NCBI RefSeq assembly: GCF_029892565.1
Contig: NZ_JARXVH010000022.1
Span: forward strand, 62,001-126,000
Reading direction: 5' to 3'
DNA: 64,000 bases
Source of the DNA: Streptomyces pseudovenezuelae
GTDB taxonomy: Bacteria; Actinomycetota; Actinomycetes; Streptomycetales; Streptomycetaceae
Positions 41,224 through 49,549 of the stretch are shown piece after piece (positions within the stretch are counted from its first letter, which is position 1; each line of letters opens with the position of its first letter). Under the pieces are notes generated by a model, which was given only the letters and a program-made list of their open reading frames with translations, did not search any database and was not told the DNA's origin. A program made the translations under genes and the position numbers.

Positions 41224-41850
41224 ATGCAGGACGAGTACCGCACAGTCGCCCGCGCGGGCGTGCACGAGACCGAGGTCAACCGCTCCCGTTTCCTGTGCGC
41301 TCTCGCCCCGGCGGCCACCGAGCGGGAGGCCCAGGCCTTCGTCGCCGCGATCCGCAAGGAGCACGCGGACGCCTCCCACAACTGCTGGGCCTACGTCATC
41401 GGCGCCGACGCCTCGGTCCAGAAGGCGAGCGACGACGGCGAACCCGGCGGCACCGCGGGCGTCCCCATGCTCCAGATGCTGCTGCGCCGTGAGATGCGCT
41501 ACGTCGTCGCTGTCGTCACCCGCTACTACGGCGGGGTCAAGCTCGGCGCGGGCGGACTGATCAGGGCGTACGGCGGTGCGGTCGGCGAGGCCCTGGACGG
41601 ACTCGGCACCCTCACCCGCCGCCGCTTCCGCCTCGCCACGGTCACCGTCGACCACCAGCGGGCCGGCAAGGTGCAGAACGACCTGCGCTCGACCGGCCGC
41701 GAGGTCCGCGACGTGCGCTACGCCGAGGCCGTCACCATCGACATCGCCCTGCCGGACGCCGACGTGGACGCCTTCCGGTCCTGGCTCGCCGACGCGACCG
41801 CGGGGACGGCGGAGCTGGAGCTGGGCGGGGAGGCGTACGGGGACGCGTGA
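41224..41850 (+). CDS. YigZ/IMPACT family protein
   Basis: This 208-residue protein has the UPF0029/IMPACT fold. SRFLCALAPAATEREAQAFVAAI comes first, then SHNCWAYVIGAD, ASDDGEPGGTAGVPML and TRYYGGVKLGAGGLIRAYG, all family signatures. A ferredoxin-like C-terminal domain follows. The bacterial role is unclear; eukaryotic IMPACT controls GCN2 and translation. TAGGGT (41212-41217) lies 6 nt before ATG 41224, so the message is probably leaderless. Confidence 0.9.
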   Translation: MQDEYRTVARAGVHETEVNRSRFLCALAPAATEREAQAFVAAIRKEHADASHNCWAYVIGADASVQKASDDGEPGGTAGVPMLQMLLRREMRYVVAVVTRYYGGVKLGAGGLIRAYGGAVGEALDGLGTLTRRRFRLATVTVDHQRAGKVQNDLRSTGREVRDVRYAEAVTIDIALPDADVDAFRSWLADATAGTAELELGGEAYGDA

Positions 41851-41897
41851 CCGGTCTCCGTCGGCCGGTCAGGCGCGTCGGTCCGGGTGTCGGCCCG

Positions 41898-42206
41898 TCA
41901 TGGAGCGTCGGCCGGGACACCCGCCTCCCGCAGCCCCAGCCACACCCGGTCCCGCGTCAGCGGCAGTTCCGTGAAGCGGACGCCGGTCGCGTCGAGCGGG
42001 GCGTTGGCGAAGGCGGGGGCGACCGGGTTGAAGGGGCTCTCGCTCATCGACTTGGCGCCCAACGGGCCGATGGCGTCGGCCGTCTCCATGAAGTGGACCT
42101 CGGTGCGCGGCACGTCGGCGTACTGCGGCAGCCGGTAGCGGCGGAACGCGGTCGTCTCCACCGCGCCCGTGCCGTCGATCCGGACGTGCTCGAAGAGGGT
42201 GGCGCC
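41898..42206 (-). pseudogene. C-terminal remnant of xanthine dehydrogenase Mo-subunit
   Basis: About 102 codons match the very end of a xanthine dehydrogenase/aerobic CO dehydrogenase-type molybdopterin subunit. The match runs from GATLFEHVRIDGTG through RLPQYADVPRTEVHFMET, IGPLGAKSMSESPFNPVAPA and LTRDRVWLGL to the stop at 41898. The rest of the roughly 700-residue protein is missing, and upstream of 42206 the frame has no family likeness. It faces away from the pucR remnant at 42240-42596, so one deletion removed both 5' parts. No function is expected. Confidence 0.75.
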
Positions 42207-42239
42207 GGCTGCCGACCGGACGTGCCCCCGCACGGCGGG

Positions 42240-42596
42240 ATCGCCGCACCGGACGCCTCCGCTCTGACCGACGCCACCACTTTCACCGCGCTCGACACCC
42301 TGCTCACCGGCGTGCCCGCCGAGGTCCGCGCCGCCTACAGCCGCACCGTCCTGGGCCCCCTGCTGAACCCCGAAAGCGCCTCCGCCGTCGCCCTCCTGCG
42401 CACCCTGGAGACCTTCCTCGCCCACGACGGCTCCTGGGCCCGCACGTTCGAGGCCCTGCACCTGCACGTCAACACCGTCCACTACCGCGTCCAGCGCATC
42501 GAGCACTTCACCGGCCGCGACCTCTCCCGCCTCCAGGACCGCCTCGACCTGTGGGCCGCCCTGCTGTGCCGGGTGGACGACGGGCGCGGCCGGTAG
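42240..42596 (+). pseudogene. C-terminal remnant of a PucR family regulator
   Basis: About 118 codons match the helix-turn-helix end of PucR-type purine-catabolism regulators: LLTGVPAEVRAAY, then LLRTLETFLAHDGSWARTFEALHLHVNTVHYRVQRIE in adjoining segments, then FTGRDLSRLQDRLDLWAALL. The N-terminal domains are missing. The frame stays open upstream to 41847 but that part is antisense to the dehydrogenase remnant. PucR commonly sits next to xdh genes, which fits a deletion between two divergent genes. Confidence 0.7.
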
Positions 42597-42732
42597 GAGT
42601 CGCTTGCCAGGGAAGTCGGGGTCTGTGGGGGATCAGGTACCGAAAAGCGTTAGCGTGGTGGCTGCTGACCGCGGGTCGGCGCGGGTGTACCAGGTACCAG
42701 GCAGGGGGAGTCGTGCGGGTCGGAGCGGGTTC

Positions 42733-43896
42733 TTGAGGTTGTTGCACACTTCCGACTGGCACCTCGGGCGGGCCTTCCACCGGGTCAACATGCTCGACGC
42801 CCAGGCCGAGTTCATCCGTCACCTGGTCACCACCGTGCGCGAGCACGAGGTCGACGCGGTGGTCGTCTCGGGAGACGTCTACGACCGGGCGGTCCCGCCA
42901 CTGGCCGCGGTCGAGCTCTACGACAACGCACTGCACCGCCTCGCCGACCTCGGCGTGCCGACGGTGATGATCTCCGGCAACCACGACTCGGCCCGCCGCC
43001 TGGGCGTCGGCGCCGGACTCATCGGCCGCGCCGGCATCCACCTGCGCACCGAACCGGCCGCCTGCGGGACGCCCGTGATGCTGTCCGACGCCCACGGCGA
43101 CGTGGCCTTCTACGGACTGCCGTATCTCGAACCGGCCCTGGTCAAGGGCGAGTTCGGGGTGGAGAAGGCGGGCCACGAGACGGTGCTCGCGGCGGCCATG
43201 GAGCGCGTCCGCGCCGACCTAGCGGTCCGCGCCCCCGGCACCCGGTCCGTCGTCCTCGCGCACGCCTTCGTCACCGGCGGCGAGGCCAGCGACAGCGAGC
43301 GGGACATCACCGTCGGCGGGGTCGCCGCCGTGCCCGCCGGCGTCTTCGACGGCGTCGACTACACCGCACTCGGCCACCTGCACGGCTGCCAGACCATCAC
43401 CGAGCGCGTCCGCTACTCCGGCTCCCCGCTCCCGTACTCCTTCTCCGAGGCCGACCACCGCAAGACCATGTGGCTCGTCGACCTCGACGCGGCCGGCGCG
43501 GTCACCGCCGAACGCCTCGACTGCCCGGTGCCCCGCCCGCTGGCCCGCCTGCGCGGCACCCTGGAGCACCTGCTCGCCGACCCCGGACTCGCCCGGCACG
43601 AGGAGGCGTGGATCGAGGCCACCCTCACCGACCCGGTCCGCCCGGCCGACCCCATGGCCCGGCTCGCCGAGCGCTTCCCGCACACCCTCAGCCTCGTCTT
43701 CGACCCCGAACGCTCCCCGGACGACCCCGACGCGACCTACGCCGGCCGGCTCGCGGGCCGCAGCGACCAGCAGATCGCCGAGGACTTCGTCGCCCATGTC
43801 CGCGGCGCCGGACCCGACGACCGCGAACAGACCGTGCTGCGCGACGCGTTCGACGCCGTGCGCGCCGACGAGACCGTCCGGGAGGTGGCACGGTGA
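42733..43896 (+). CDS. sbcD: Exonuclease SbcCD, nuclease subunit
   Basis: This 387-residue protein is the Mre11-like metallophosphoesterase subunit of SbcCD, which cleaves hairpins and DNA ends. The metal motifs are HTSDWHLGR (residues 5-13), SGDVYDR, GNHDSARR and GHLHGCQ. The start is TTG 42733, since the family begins with xRLLHTSDWHLGR exactly there and GGAG lies 7 nt upstream. TAGCGT at 42651-42656 is a possible -10 element. The stop overlaps the sbcC start by 4 bp. Confidence 0.93.
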   Translation: MRLLHTSDWHLGRAFHRVNMLDAQAEFIRHLVTTVREHEVDAVVVSGDVYDRAVPPLAAVELYDNALHRLADLGVPTVMISGNHDSARRLGVGAGLIGRAGIHLRTEPAACGTPVMLSDAHGDVAFYGLPYLEPALVKGEFGVEKAGHETVLAAAMERVRADLAVRAPGTRSVVLAHAFVTGGEASDSERDITVGGVAAVPAGVFDGVDYTALGHLHGCQTITERVRYSGSPLPYSFSEADHRKTMWLVDLDAAGAVTAERLDCPVPRPLARLRGTLEHLLADPGLARHEEAWIEATLTDPVRPADPMARLAERFPHTLSLVFDPERSPDDPDATYAGRLAGRSDQQIAEDFVAHVRGAGPDDREQTVLRDAFDAVRADETVREVAR

Positions 43897-46800
43897 GGCT
43901 GCACCGGCTCGACATCACGGCCTTCGGACCCTTCGGCGCCGCCCAGTCCGTCGACTTCGACGAACTCTCGGCCGCCGGACTGTTCCTGCTGCACGGACCG
44001 ACCGGCGCCGGCAAGACCTCGGTCCTCGACGCCGTCTGCTACGCCCTCTACGGCACCGTCCCCGGCGCGCGCCAGAGCGGCCAGGGCCTGGCCCTGCGCA
44101 GCGACCACGCCGCCCCCGGCTCCCGCACCGAGGTCACCCTCGAACTGACCATCGCCGGACGCCGGTTGGAGGTCACCCGACAGCCGCCGTGGGAACGCCC
44201 CAAGAAGCGCGGCTCGGGTACGACGCTGGAGAAGGCGCAGAGCTGGCTGCGCGAGTACGACGCCACGGCCGGCGCCCCGAAGGACCCCGGCGCCTGGAAG
44301 GACCTGAGCCGCTCCCACCAGGAGATCGGCGAGGAGATCACCCAGCTGCTCGGCATGAGCCGCGAGCAGTTCTGCCAGGTCGTGCTGTTGCCCCAGGGCG
44401 ACTTCGCGCGCTTCCTGCGCGCCGACGCCGAGGCGCGCGGCAAGCTGCTCGGGCGGCTCTTCGACACCCACCGGTTCGCCGAGGTCGAGCAGCGCCTCGC
44501 CGTGCTCCGACGGACCGCCGAGACCCAAGTACGCGACGGCGACACCGAGTTGCTGGCCGACGCACACCGCATGCAGCAGGCCGCCGGCGGCGCGATGGAG
44601 CTGCCGGAACTCCAGCCGGGCGAGCCCGGTCTGGCCGAGGCCGTCCTCACCGCCGCCGCGATCGCCCGCAGCACCGCCCGCGAACAGCTCACGGTCGCCC
44701 ACTGCCGGCTCACGGCGACGGAGTCCGCACAGGCGCGCGCCGAGCGTGAGTTGGGCGACGTGCGTGAACTGGCCCGGTTGCAGGGGCGGTTCACGCAGGC
44801 GCGGGAGCGGGCGGCGCAGATGGAGGCGCGGGCCGACGGCTACCGGGACGCGCAGGCTCGCATGGAGCGGGCGCGCAAGGCGGAGGCGGTGGCACCCGCG
44901 TTGGAGCTGCGGGAGTCGGCCGAGGCCGAGCACCGGAGGGCGGCGGCCCGTGAGACGGATGCGCGGGCGTTGCTCCCGGAGTCGTTCGCGGGTGCCGGTG
45001 CAGGCGGGCTCGCGGCTGCCGCGCGCCGGGCCGCCGAGGAGCTGGGCGGGCTGGAGTCCGCGCGTCGGGGCGAGCGGCGGCTGGGTGAACTCGTCGACGA
45101 GCGCGACCAGTTGGATCGTCAGGAGCGCGCGGACGAAGGCGTGCTTCAGGAGGCCGAGACCTGGCTGGCCGGTTGGGAGGAGCTGAGGGTCGGGCTCCAG
45201 GACAGGGTCGAGTCCGCCCAGCAGGCGGCGACCCGGGCCGAACAACTGGGCGTGCAGCGCGAGCCCGCCCGCAGGAAACTGGACGCCGCGCGCCAGCGCG
45301 ACCAGTTCGCGCGGGACACGGACGACACCGGACGACAGGTGCTCGCCGCGACCGAACGCGCCCAGAAGGCCCGGGCCGAGTGGCTCGACGTCAAGGAACA
45401 GCGGCTGAACGGCATCGCCGCCGAACTGGCCGCCCAGCTCACCGGCGGCGACCCCTGCGCGGTGTGCGGCGCCACCGAACACCCGGCACCCGCACGCAAG
45501 GACGCCGGACACGTGGACCGGGAGACCGAGGAACGCGCGCAGGCCGCCTTCCAGGACGCCGACGAACAGCGCGCCGAGATCGAGCGGCGCCTGGGCGTCG
45601 TACAACGGGCGTTGGCCGCCGCGCAGGGCGAGGCCGGTGACGCGTCGACCGACCAACTCGTCCAGCAGAGCGAGGAGTTGGAGCGGCTCTACGCGGAGGC
45701 ACGGCAGGGCGCGAGCGCGCTGCACCCCGCGCAGGAACGGCTCCGGCAGGCCGAGCAGGAACGGGAGCGGCGCAGCTCCGCCCAGCGGGAGGCCGCGGTG
45801 CGCGCCGCCTCCCGGGTCGCCCGCCGGGACTCCCTCGACCGCGAACGGACCACGCTGGAAGCCGAGTTGGCCCAGGCGCGCGGCACCGCCACCAGTGTTG
45901 CCGCGCGGGCCGGGCAGCTGGAGCGACAGGCCGCTCTGCTCACCGAGGCCGCCGACGCCGCGCGCGCCGCCGAGGACACCGCCCAGCGACTCAAGGACGC
46001 CGATGCCCGGCTCGCCGACGCCGCCTTCCGGGCCGGCTTCGACACCCCGCAGGCCGCGGCCGCCGCGCTCCTCGACGACGACGCACACCGCGAGCTGCGA
46101 CGCCGCCTGGACGCCTGGCAGTCGGAGGAGGCCGCGGTACGCGCCGTCCTCGCCGAATCCGACACCGCGAACGCCGCCCAACAGTCGCCCGCCGAGCTTG
46201 AGTTGGCCGAACGGTCCGCCACCGACGCATCCGCACGCCTGCGCGACGCCGCCTCCGCGCGCGACGCGGCGGCCCGCCGCTGCACCGAACTCGACCGGCT
46301 CTCCGCCCGGTCCGCCACGGCCGTACGCCGCTTGGCCCCGCTCCGCGACGAGTACGACCGCGTGGCCCGCCTGGCGACCCTGACCGCGGGCACCTCGGCG
46401 GAGAACGAGCGCAAAATGCGCCTGGAGTCATACGTGTTGGCGGCCCGGCTGGAACAGGTGGCCGCCGCCGCGACCGTACGCCTGCAACGCATGTCCTCCG
46501 GCCGCTACACCCTCGTCCACTCCGCCGACCGGTCCGGCCGGGGGCGCAGCGGACTCGGGCTGCACGTCGTCGACGCGTGGACCGGACGCGAGCGGGACAC
46601 GGCGACGCTGTCCGGCGGCGAGACGTTCTTCGCCTCGCTGGCCCTGGCTCTCGGCCTCGCGGACGTCGTCACGGACGAGGCGGGCGGGGTCCGCCTCGAC
46701 ACGCTCTTCATCGACGAGGGCTTCGGCAGCCTCGACGACCAGACCCTCGACGAGGTCCTCGACGTGCTCGACTCGCTGCGCGAACGCGACCGCAGCGTCG

Positions 46801-46901
46801 GCATCGTCAGTCATGTGCCCGACCTGCGGCGCAGGATCCACGCGCAGTTGGAGGTCGTGAAGGATCGGACGGGGTCGACGGTGCGGCAGCGCGGTCAATG
46901 A
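43893..46901 (+). CDS. sbcC: Exonuclease SbcCD, ATPase subunit
   Basis: This 1002-residue protein is the Rad50-like ATPase partner of SbcD. Walker A is HGPTGAGKTS (about residues 34-43). A long Ala/Arg/Glu-rich coiled coil follows on both sides of the zinc-hook CxxC (Cys 522, Cys 525, in DPCAVCGATEH). The ABC signature LSGGETFFASLALALG and Walker B LDTLFIDEGFGSLDD are near the C-terminus. GTG 43893 overlaps the sbcD stop, and GGAGG stands 7 nt before it. The two subunits form the head-and-tether complex that processes DNA ends and palindromes. Confidence 0.95.
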   Translation: MRLHRLDITAFGPFGAAQSVDFDELSAAGLFLLHGPTGAGKTSVLDAVCYALYGTVPGARQSGQGLALRSDHAAPGSRTEVTLELTIAGRRLEVTRQPPWERPKKRGSGTTLEKAQSWLREYDATAGAPKDPGAWKDLSRSHQEIGEEITQLLGMSREQFCQVVLLPQGDFARFLRADAEARGKLLGRLFDTHRFAEVEQRLAVLRRTAETQVRDGDTELLADAHRMQQAAGGAMELPELQPGEPGLAEAVLTAAAIARSTAREQLTVAHCRLTATESAQARAERELGDVRELARLQGRFTQARERAAQMEARADGYRDAQARMERARKAEAVAPALELRESAEAEHRRAAARETDARALLPESFAGAGAGGLAAAARRAAEELGGLESARRGERRLGELVDERDQLDRQERADEGVLQEAETWLAGWEELRVGLQDRVESAQQAATRAEQLGVQREPARRKLDAARQRDQFARDTDDTGRQVLAATERAQKARAEWLDVKEQRLNGIAAELAAQLTGGDPCAVCGATEHPAPARKDAGHVDRETEERAQAAFQDADEQRAEIERRLGVVQRALAAAQGEAGDASTDQLVQQSEELERLYAEARQGASALHPAQERLRQAEQERERRSSAQREAAVRAASRVARRDSLDRERTTLEAELAQARGTATSVAARAGQLERQAALLTEAADAARAAEDTAQRLKDADARLADAAFRAGFDTPQAAAAALLDDDAHRELRRRLDAWQSEEAAVRAVLAESDTANAAQQSPAELELAERSATDASARLRDAASARDAAARRCTELDRLSARSATAVRRLAPLRDEYDRVARLATLTAGTSAENERKMRLESYVLAARLEQVAAAATVRLQRMSSGRYTLVHSADRSGRGRSGLGLHVVDAWTGRERDTATLSGGETFFASLALALGLADVVTDEAGGVRLDTLFIDEGFGSLDDQTLDEVLDVLDSLRERDRSVGIVSHVPDLRRRIHAQLEVVKDRTGSTVRQRGQ

Positions 46902-46914
46902 CCCCGCGGCGCGG

Positions 46915-47361
46915 TCACTGACCCAGCGGGCGCCGGGGGAGCGGTGAGGAGTAGACGACGCTGGTCGTGACCGAACCGAGGGCGCCGATCTTGCCCGAGA
47001 CCTCTTCGAGGTGGCGCATCGAGCGGGCGGTGACCTTGATCACGAAGCAGTCGTCGCCGGTCACATGGTGCGCCTCCAGGATCTCCGGAGTCACCGCGAC
47101 CAGGTCGTGGAAGGGCTTGTAGTTCCCGTGCGGATAGCGCAGCCGCACGAACGCCAGGATCGGCAGCCCCAGCCGCTCGGGGTCCACGACCGCCGCGTAC
47201 CCCTGGATCACGCCCGCTTCCTCCAGCCGCCGGACCCTCTCGGTCACCGCACTCGGCGACATGGAGACGGCCCGCGCCAACTCGGCGAAACTGGCCCGCC
47301 CTTCGCGCTGGAGGACGTCGAGAATGCGCCAGTCGGTGGCGTCCGGGGAAAACGTGGTCAT
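46915..47361 (-). CDS. Lrp/AsnC family regulator (next to sbcC)
   Basis: This 148-residue protein has the AsnC helix-turn-helix over residues about 8-50 (DWRILDVLQREGRASFAELA, MSPSAVTERVRRLEEAGVI). An RAM ligand domain follows, with AFVRLRYPHGNYKPFHDL and VTGDDCFVIKVTARSMRHLE. It should form dimers to octamers that respond to amino acids. It is divergent from the rhodanese gene, which is the likely target. ATG 47361 has no good ribosome binding site. The C-terminus is convergent with sbcC, 13 bp away. Confidence 0.88.
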   Translation of the reverse strand: MTTFSPDATDWRILDVLQREGRASFAELARAVSMSPSAVTERVRRLEEAGVIQGYAAVVDPERLGLPILAFVRLRYPHGNYKPFHDLVAVTPEILEAHHVTGDDCFVIKVTARSMRHLEEVSGKIGALGSVTTSVVYSSPLPRRPLGQ

Positions 47362-47508
47362 GGGGGAGAGATAGCAGGGGAATCCCCGGTCGAGCAAGGC
47401 GGGTGCCGTGGAATGCCGCTTCTGGAGGGCGATCGGCCACCGTAGATTCTCAGTCGTCCCGAAAGACTCCCATGCGTCCCGAACACGCGAGGCGAAAGGC
47501 CAGCGCCC

Positions 47509-47991
47509 ATGAGCAGCACCACGACCGCCGCCAACCCCGTCCTGCGCGTCGCCCCGGCGACCCCCGCCGAGGCCGCCGCCCACTTCCGGGCGAGCCTCGC
47601 CTTCCACGCGGACGTCTCGGACGTCGCCGGCGCGCTCGCGGGCGACGGCGACCCCGGGTTCGTCGTCCTGGACTCCCGTTCCACCGAGTCCTGGGACCAG
47701 GGCCATGTCCCCGGCGCGATCCACCTGCCGACCGCGCTCATCCCCGAGCAGGCCGCCCAACTCCTCGACAGATCAGTCCCCGTCGTCACCTACTGCTGGG
47801 GCCCCGGCTGCAACGGCGCCACCCGCGCGGCCCTCGCCCTCGCCGAACTCGGCTACCAGGTGAAGGAGATGCTCGGCGGCTTCGAGTACTGGGTGCGGGA
47901 GGGCTTCGCGTACGAGACCTGGGAGGGGCGCGAGGAGCGGGCCGCGGATCCGCTGACGGCGCCCATGTCCTCGGCGGACTGCGGCTGTTGA
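47509..47991 (+). CDS. Rhodanese-like sulfurtransferase
   Basis: This 160-residue single-domain protein has the rhodanese fold: FVVLDSRSTESWDQGHVPGAIHLP, then the active-site loop YCWGPGCNGATRAALALAELG, then VKEMLGGFEYWVREG. The loop has two Cys (first in YCWG, second in GCNG), and the second is in the catalytic position. The C-terminal SADCGC adds two more Cys that could take part in persulfide relay or metal binding. It is divergent from an Lrp regulator, and control by it would link sulfur transfer to amino acid supply. Confidence 0.88.
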   Translation: MSSTTTAANPVLRVAPATPAEAAAHFRASLAFHADVSDVAGALAGDGDPGFVVLDSRSTESWDQGHVPGAIHLPTALIPEQAAQLLDRSVPVVTYCWGPGCNGATRAALALAELGYQVKEMLGGFEYWVREGFAYETWEGREERAADPLTAPMSSADCGC

Positions 47992-48055
47992 GGAGAATTA
48001 TGGTCGAAGGGGGACCGCGGATGTGGGGCACGGCTGTGCGTGTACGGTCTGCGCC

Positions 48056-48571
48056 ATGGTGCGATACGCGGAACCCGGTGCGGTGGAGTGGGTCGAGTCG
48101 GGTGGAGGGCCCCTGATAGCGGTGCCGGAGACGGTCCTGCCGTTCTGGGCGGGGGCCGACGGCGAGGAGACCGCCTCCGACTACGACCGGGCCTGCGAGG
48201 TCGACGGCTACTGCGGGCTGCTGCCCGTCGGGGACTCCGCCGCGCTGGTCCTGGGCGACGAACCCGCCTCGACCGCCTTCCTGCCGGAACACGGCATGTT
48301 CGTACGGTGGACGGCCGCGAACTCCGAGGACGAACTGCTCGCCGAGGTCCCCGCCGCTGTTGCCACGGCGGACTGGGACGACGAGGTCGACTGGGAGGTG
48401 CCCGGCCCGGTCGTCCTCTTCGACTCGGCCTGGCCCGGCACCGAGACCGGCCGCACGGAGAGCCTGCGGGTCGCGCTGGAACCGGGGCGGTACGCGGTGC
48501 GCGCGGCCAACGTCCAGCCGGGGCCGGAGACTTGGGTGGGACTGGTGCAGTTGCGGCGGGTCGCGGGCTGA
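48056..48571 (+). CDS. Imm21-like immunity protein (orphan)
   Basis: This 171-residue acidic protein resembles the immunity-21 family: WVESGGGPLIAVPETVLPFW near the start, DYDRACEVDGYCGLLPVGDSAALVLGDEP in adjoining parts, and VLFDSAWPGTE. Such proteins protect against polymorphic toxins, but no toxin, Rhs or WXG100 gene is beside it, so it is an orphan or has been recruited for another job. TACGGT (48043-48048) lies 7 nt before ATG 48056, indicating a leaderless start. Three 23-bp tandem repeats follow the stop. Confidence 0.6.
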   Translation: MVRYAEPGAVEWVESGGGPLIAVPETVLPFWAGADGEETASDYDRACEVDGYCGLLPVGDSAALVLGDEPASTAFLPEHGMFVRWTAANSEDELLAEVPAAVATADWDDEVDWEVPGPVVLFDSAWPGTETGRTESLRVALEPGRYAVRAANVQPGPETWVGLVQLRRVAG

Positions 48572-48579
48572 TCGGTACG

Positions 48580-48648
48580 GGTGAGAACCATGTGCGCGGG
48601 CCGGTGAAAACCATGTGCGCGGACCGGTGAAAACCATGTGCGCGGACC
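48580..48648 (+). repeat. Three tandem 23-bp repeats
   Basis: Units at 48580-48602, 48603-48625 and 48626-48648 have the form GGTGAAAACCATG followed by TGCGCGGACC. Units two and three are identical and unit one differs at two positions. Each contains an ACCATG. They lie between the Imm21-like and SDR genes, in the likely promoter region of the latter. Confidence 0.9.
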
Positions 48649-48674
48649 GTCGCCGGTCACCATGATGATCGTTC

Positions 48675-49520
48675 ATGCGTCGACTTCCGCAGCCCACCCC
48701 CGTAGACCTCCGCCGTGACCCCCTGCCCCTGCGCGGCCGTACCGCGCTGGTCACCGGTGCCAGCAGGCGCGCCGGCATCGGGCACGCCGTGGCGCGGCGG
48801 CTGGCCGCGTACGGGGCGAGTGTCTATCTGCATCACCATGTGCCGCACGACGTCGCGATGCCGTGGGGTTCCGACCGGATCGAGGAGGTGACCGCCTCCG
48901 TACGCGCCGCCCTCGGCGACCCCGGGGCGCGGGTCGTCGACGGTCCCGGTGACCTATCCGACCCGGCCGTCCCCGCCCAACTGATCGCAACTGCCGCCTC
49001 CGCACTGGGCGGTCGGCTCGACGTCCTCGTCGCCAACCACGCCCTCAGCGGCAGCGACGGCAACCTCGACACGATCGACGCCGGGATGCTCGACGCGCAC
49101 TGGGCCGTCGACACGCGCTCGGTGCTGCTCCTCGTCCAGGCCTACGTTCGTCACCGTGCCGCGCTGCCGCCGCGTACCCCGGGCGGGCGCGTGGTGACGA
49201 TGACCTCCGGGCAGGACCACGGGGGCGGTATGCCGGGCGAGTTGGCGTACGCCCTGCAGAAGGGCGCCCTCGCCTCGGTCACGCGCACCCTGGCGACGAC
49301 GCTCGCCGAGCACGCGATCACTGTGAACACGGTCAACCCGGGCCCGGTGGACACGGGTTACGCGACCGGGGAGACGTACGACGCGGTCGCCGCCCTCTTC
49401 CCCGGCGGCAGTTGGGGCGTGCCGGACGATCCGGCCCGCCTCATCGCATGGCTCGCCACGGACGAGGCGGGTTGGATCACGGGCCAGGTGATCGACTCCG
49501 AGGGCGGCTTCCGGCACTGA
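48675..49520 (+). CDS. Short-chain dehydrogenase/reductase
   Basis: This 281-residue enzyme has the SDR Rossmann motif ALVTGASRRAGIGHAVARRL (residues about 24-43), the VANHALSGS segment (NxxG replaced by NHAL), the catalytic Ser in VVTMTSGQDHGG and the Tyr/Lys pair in AYALQKGALAS. NPGPVDTGY and GQVIDSEGGF close the protein. The DxD cofactor region is atypical (LHHHVPHD), so the choice between NAD and NADP is unclear. The gene is alone; the tandem 23-bp repeats end 26 bp before its ATG. Confidence 0.88.
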   Translation: MRRLPQPTPVDLRRDPLPLRGRTALVTGASRRAGIGHAVARRLAAYGASVYLHHHVPHDVAMPWGSDRIEEVTASVRAALGDPGARVVDGPGDLSDPAVPAQLIATAASALGGRLDVLVANHALSGSDGNLDTIDAGMLDAHWAVDTRSVLLLVQAYVRHRAALPPRTPGGRVVTMTSGQDHGGGMPGELAYALQKGALASVTRTLATTLAEHAITVNTVNPGPVDTGYATGETYDAVAALFPGGSWGVPDDPARLIAWLATDEAGWITGQVIDSEGGFRH

Positions 49521-49549
49521 CCCGGTGATCGGTCACCCGTGGCCGGTGT

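Noticed and set aside
39435..41381. 648-codon open frame overlapping the APC transporter on the same strand
   Set aside because: It is another frame of the same strand, Arg/Ala-rich, and lacks membrane helices. The transporter frame explains the region.
41847..42239. Open frame leading into the PucR remnant
   Set aside because: This part is antisense to the xanthine dehydrogenase remnant and carries no PucR likeness, so it is not an intact gene.
43737..46181. 814-codon open frame antisense to sbcC
   Set aside because: It has low-complexity composition and no family likeness, and sbcC on the other strand is unambiguous.
48580..48648. CRISPR array
   Set aside because: The three units abut directly with no spacers and no cas genes are present, so it is a simple tandem repeat.
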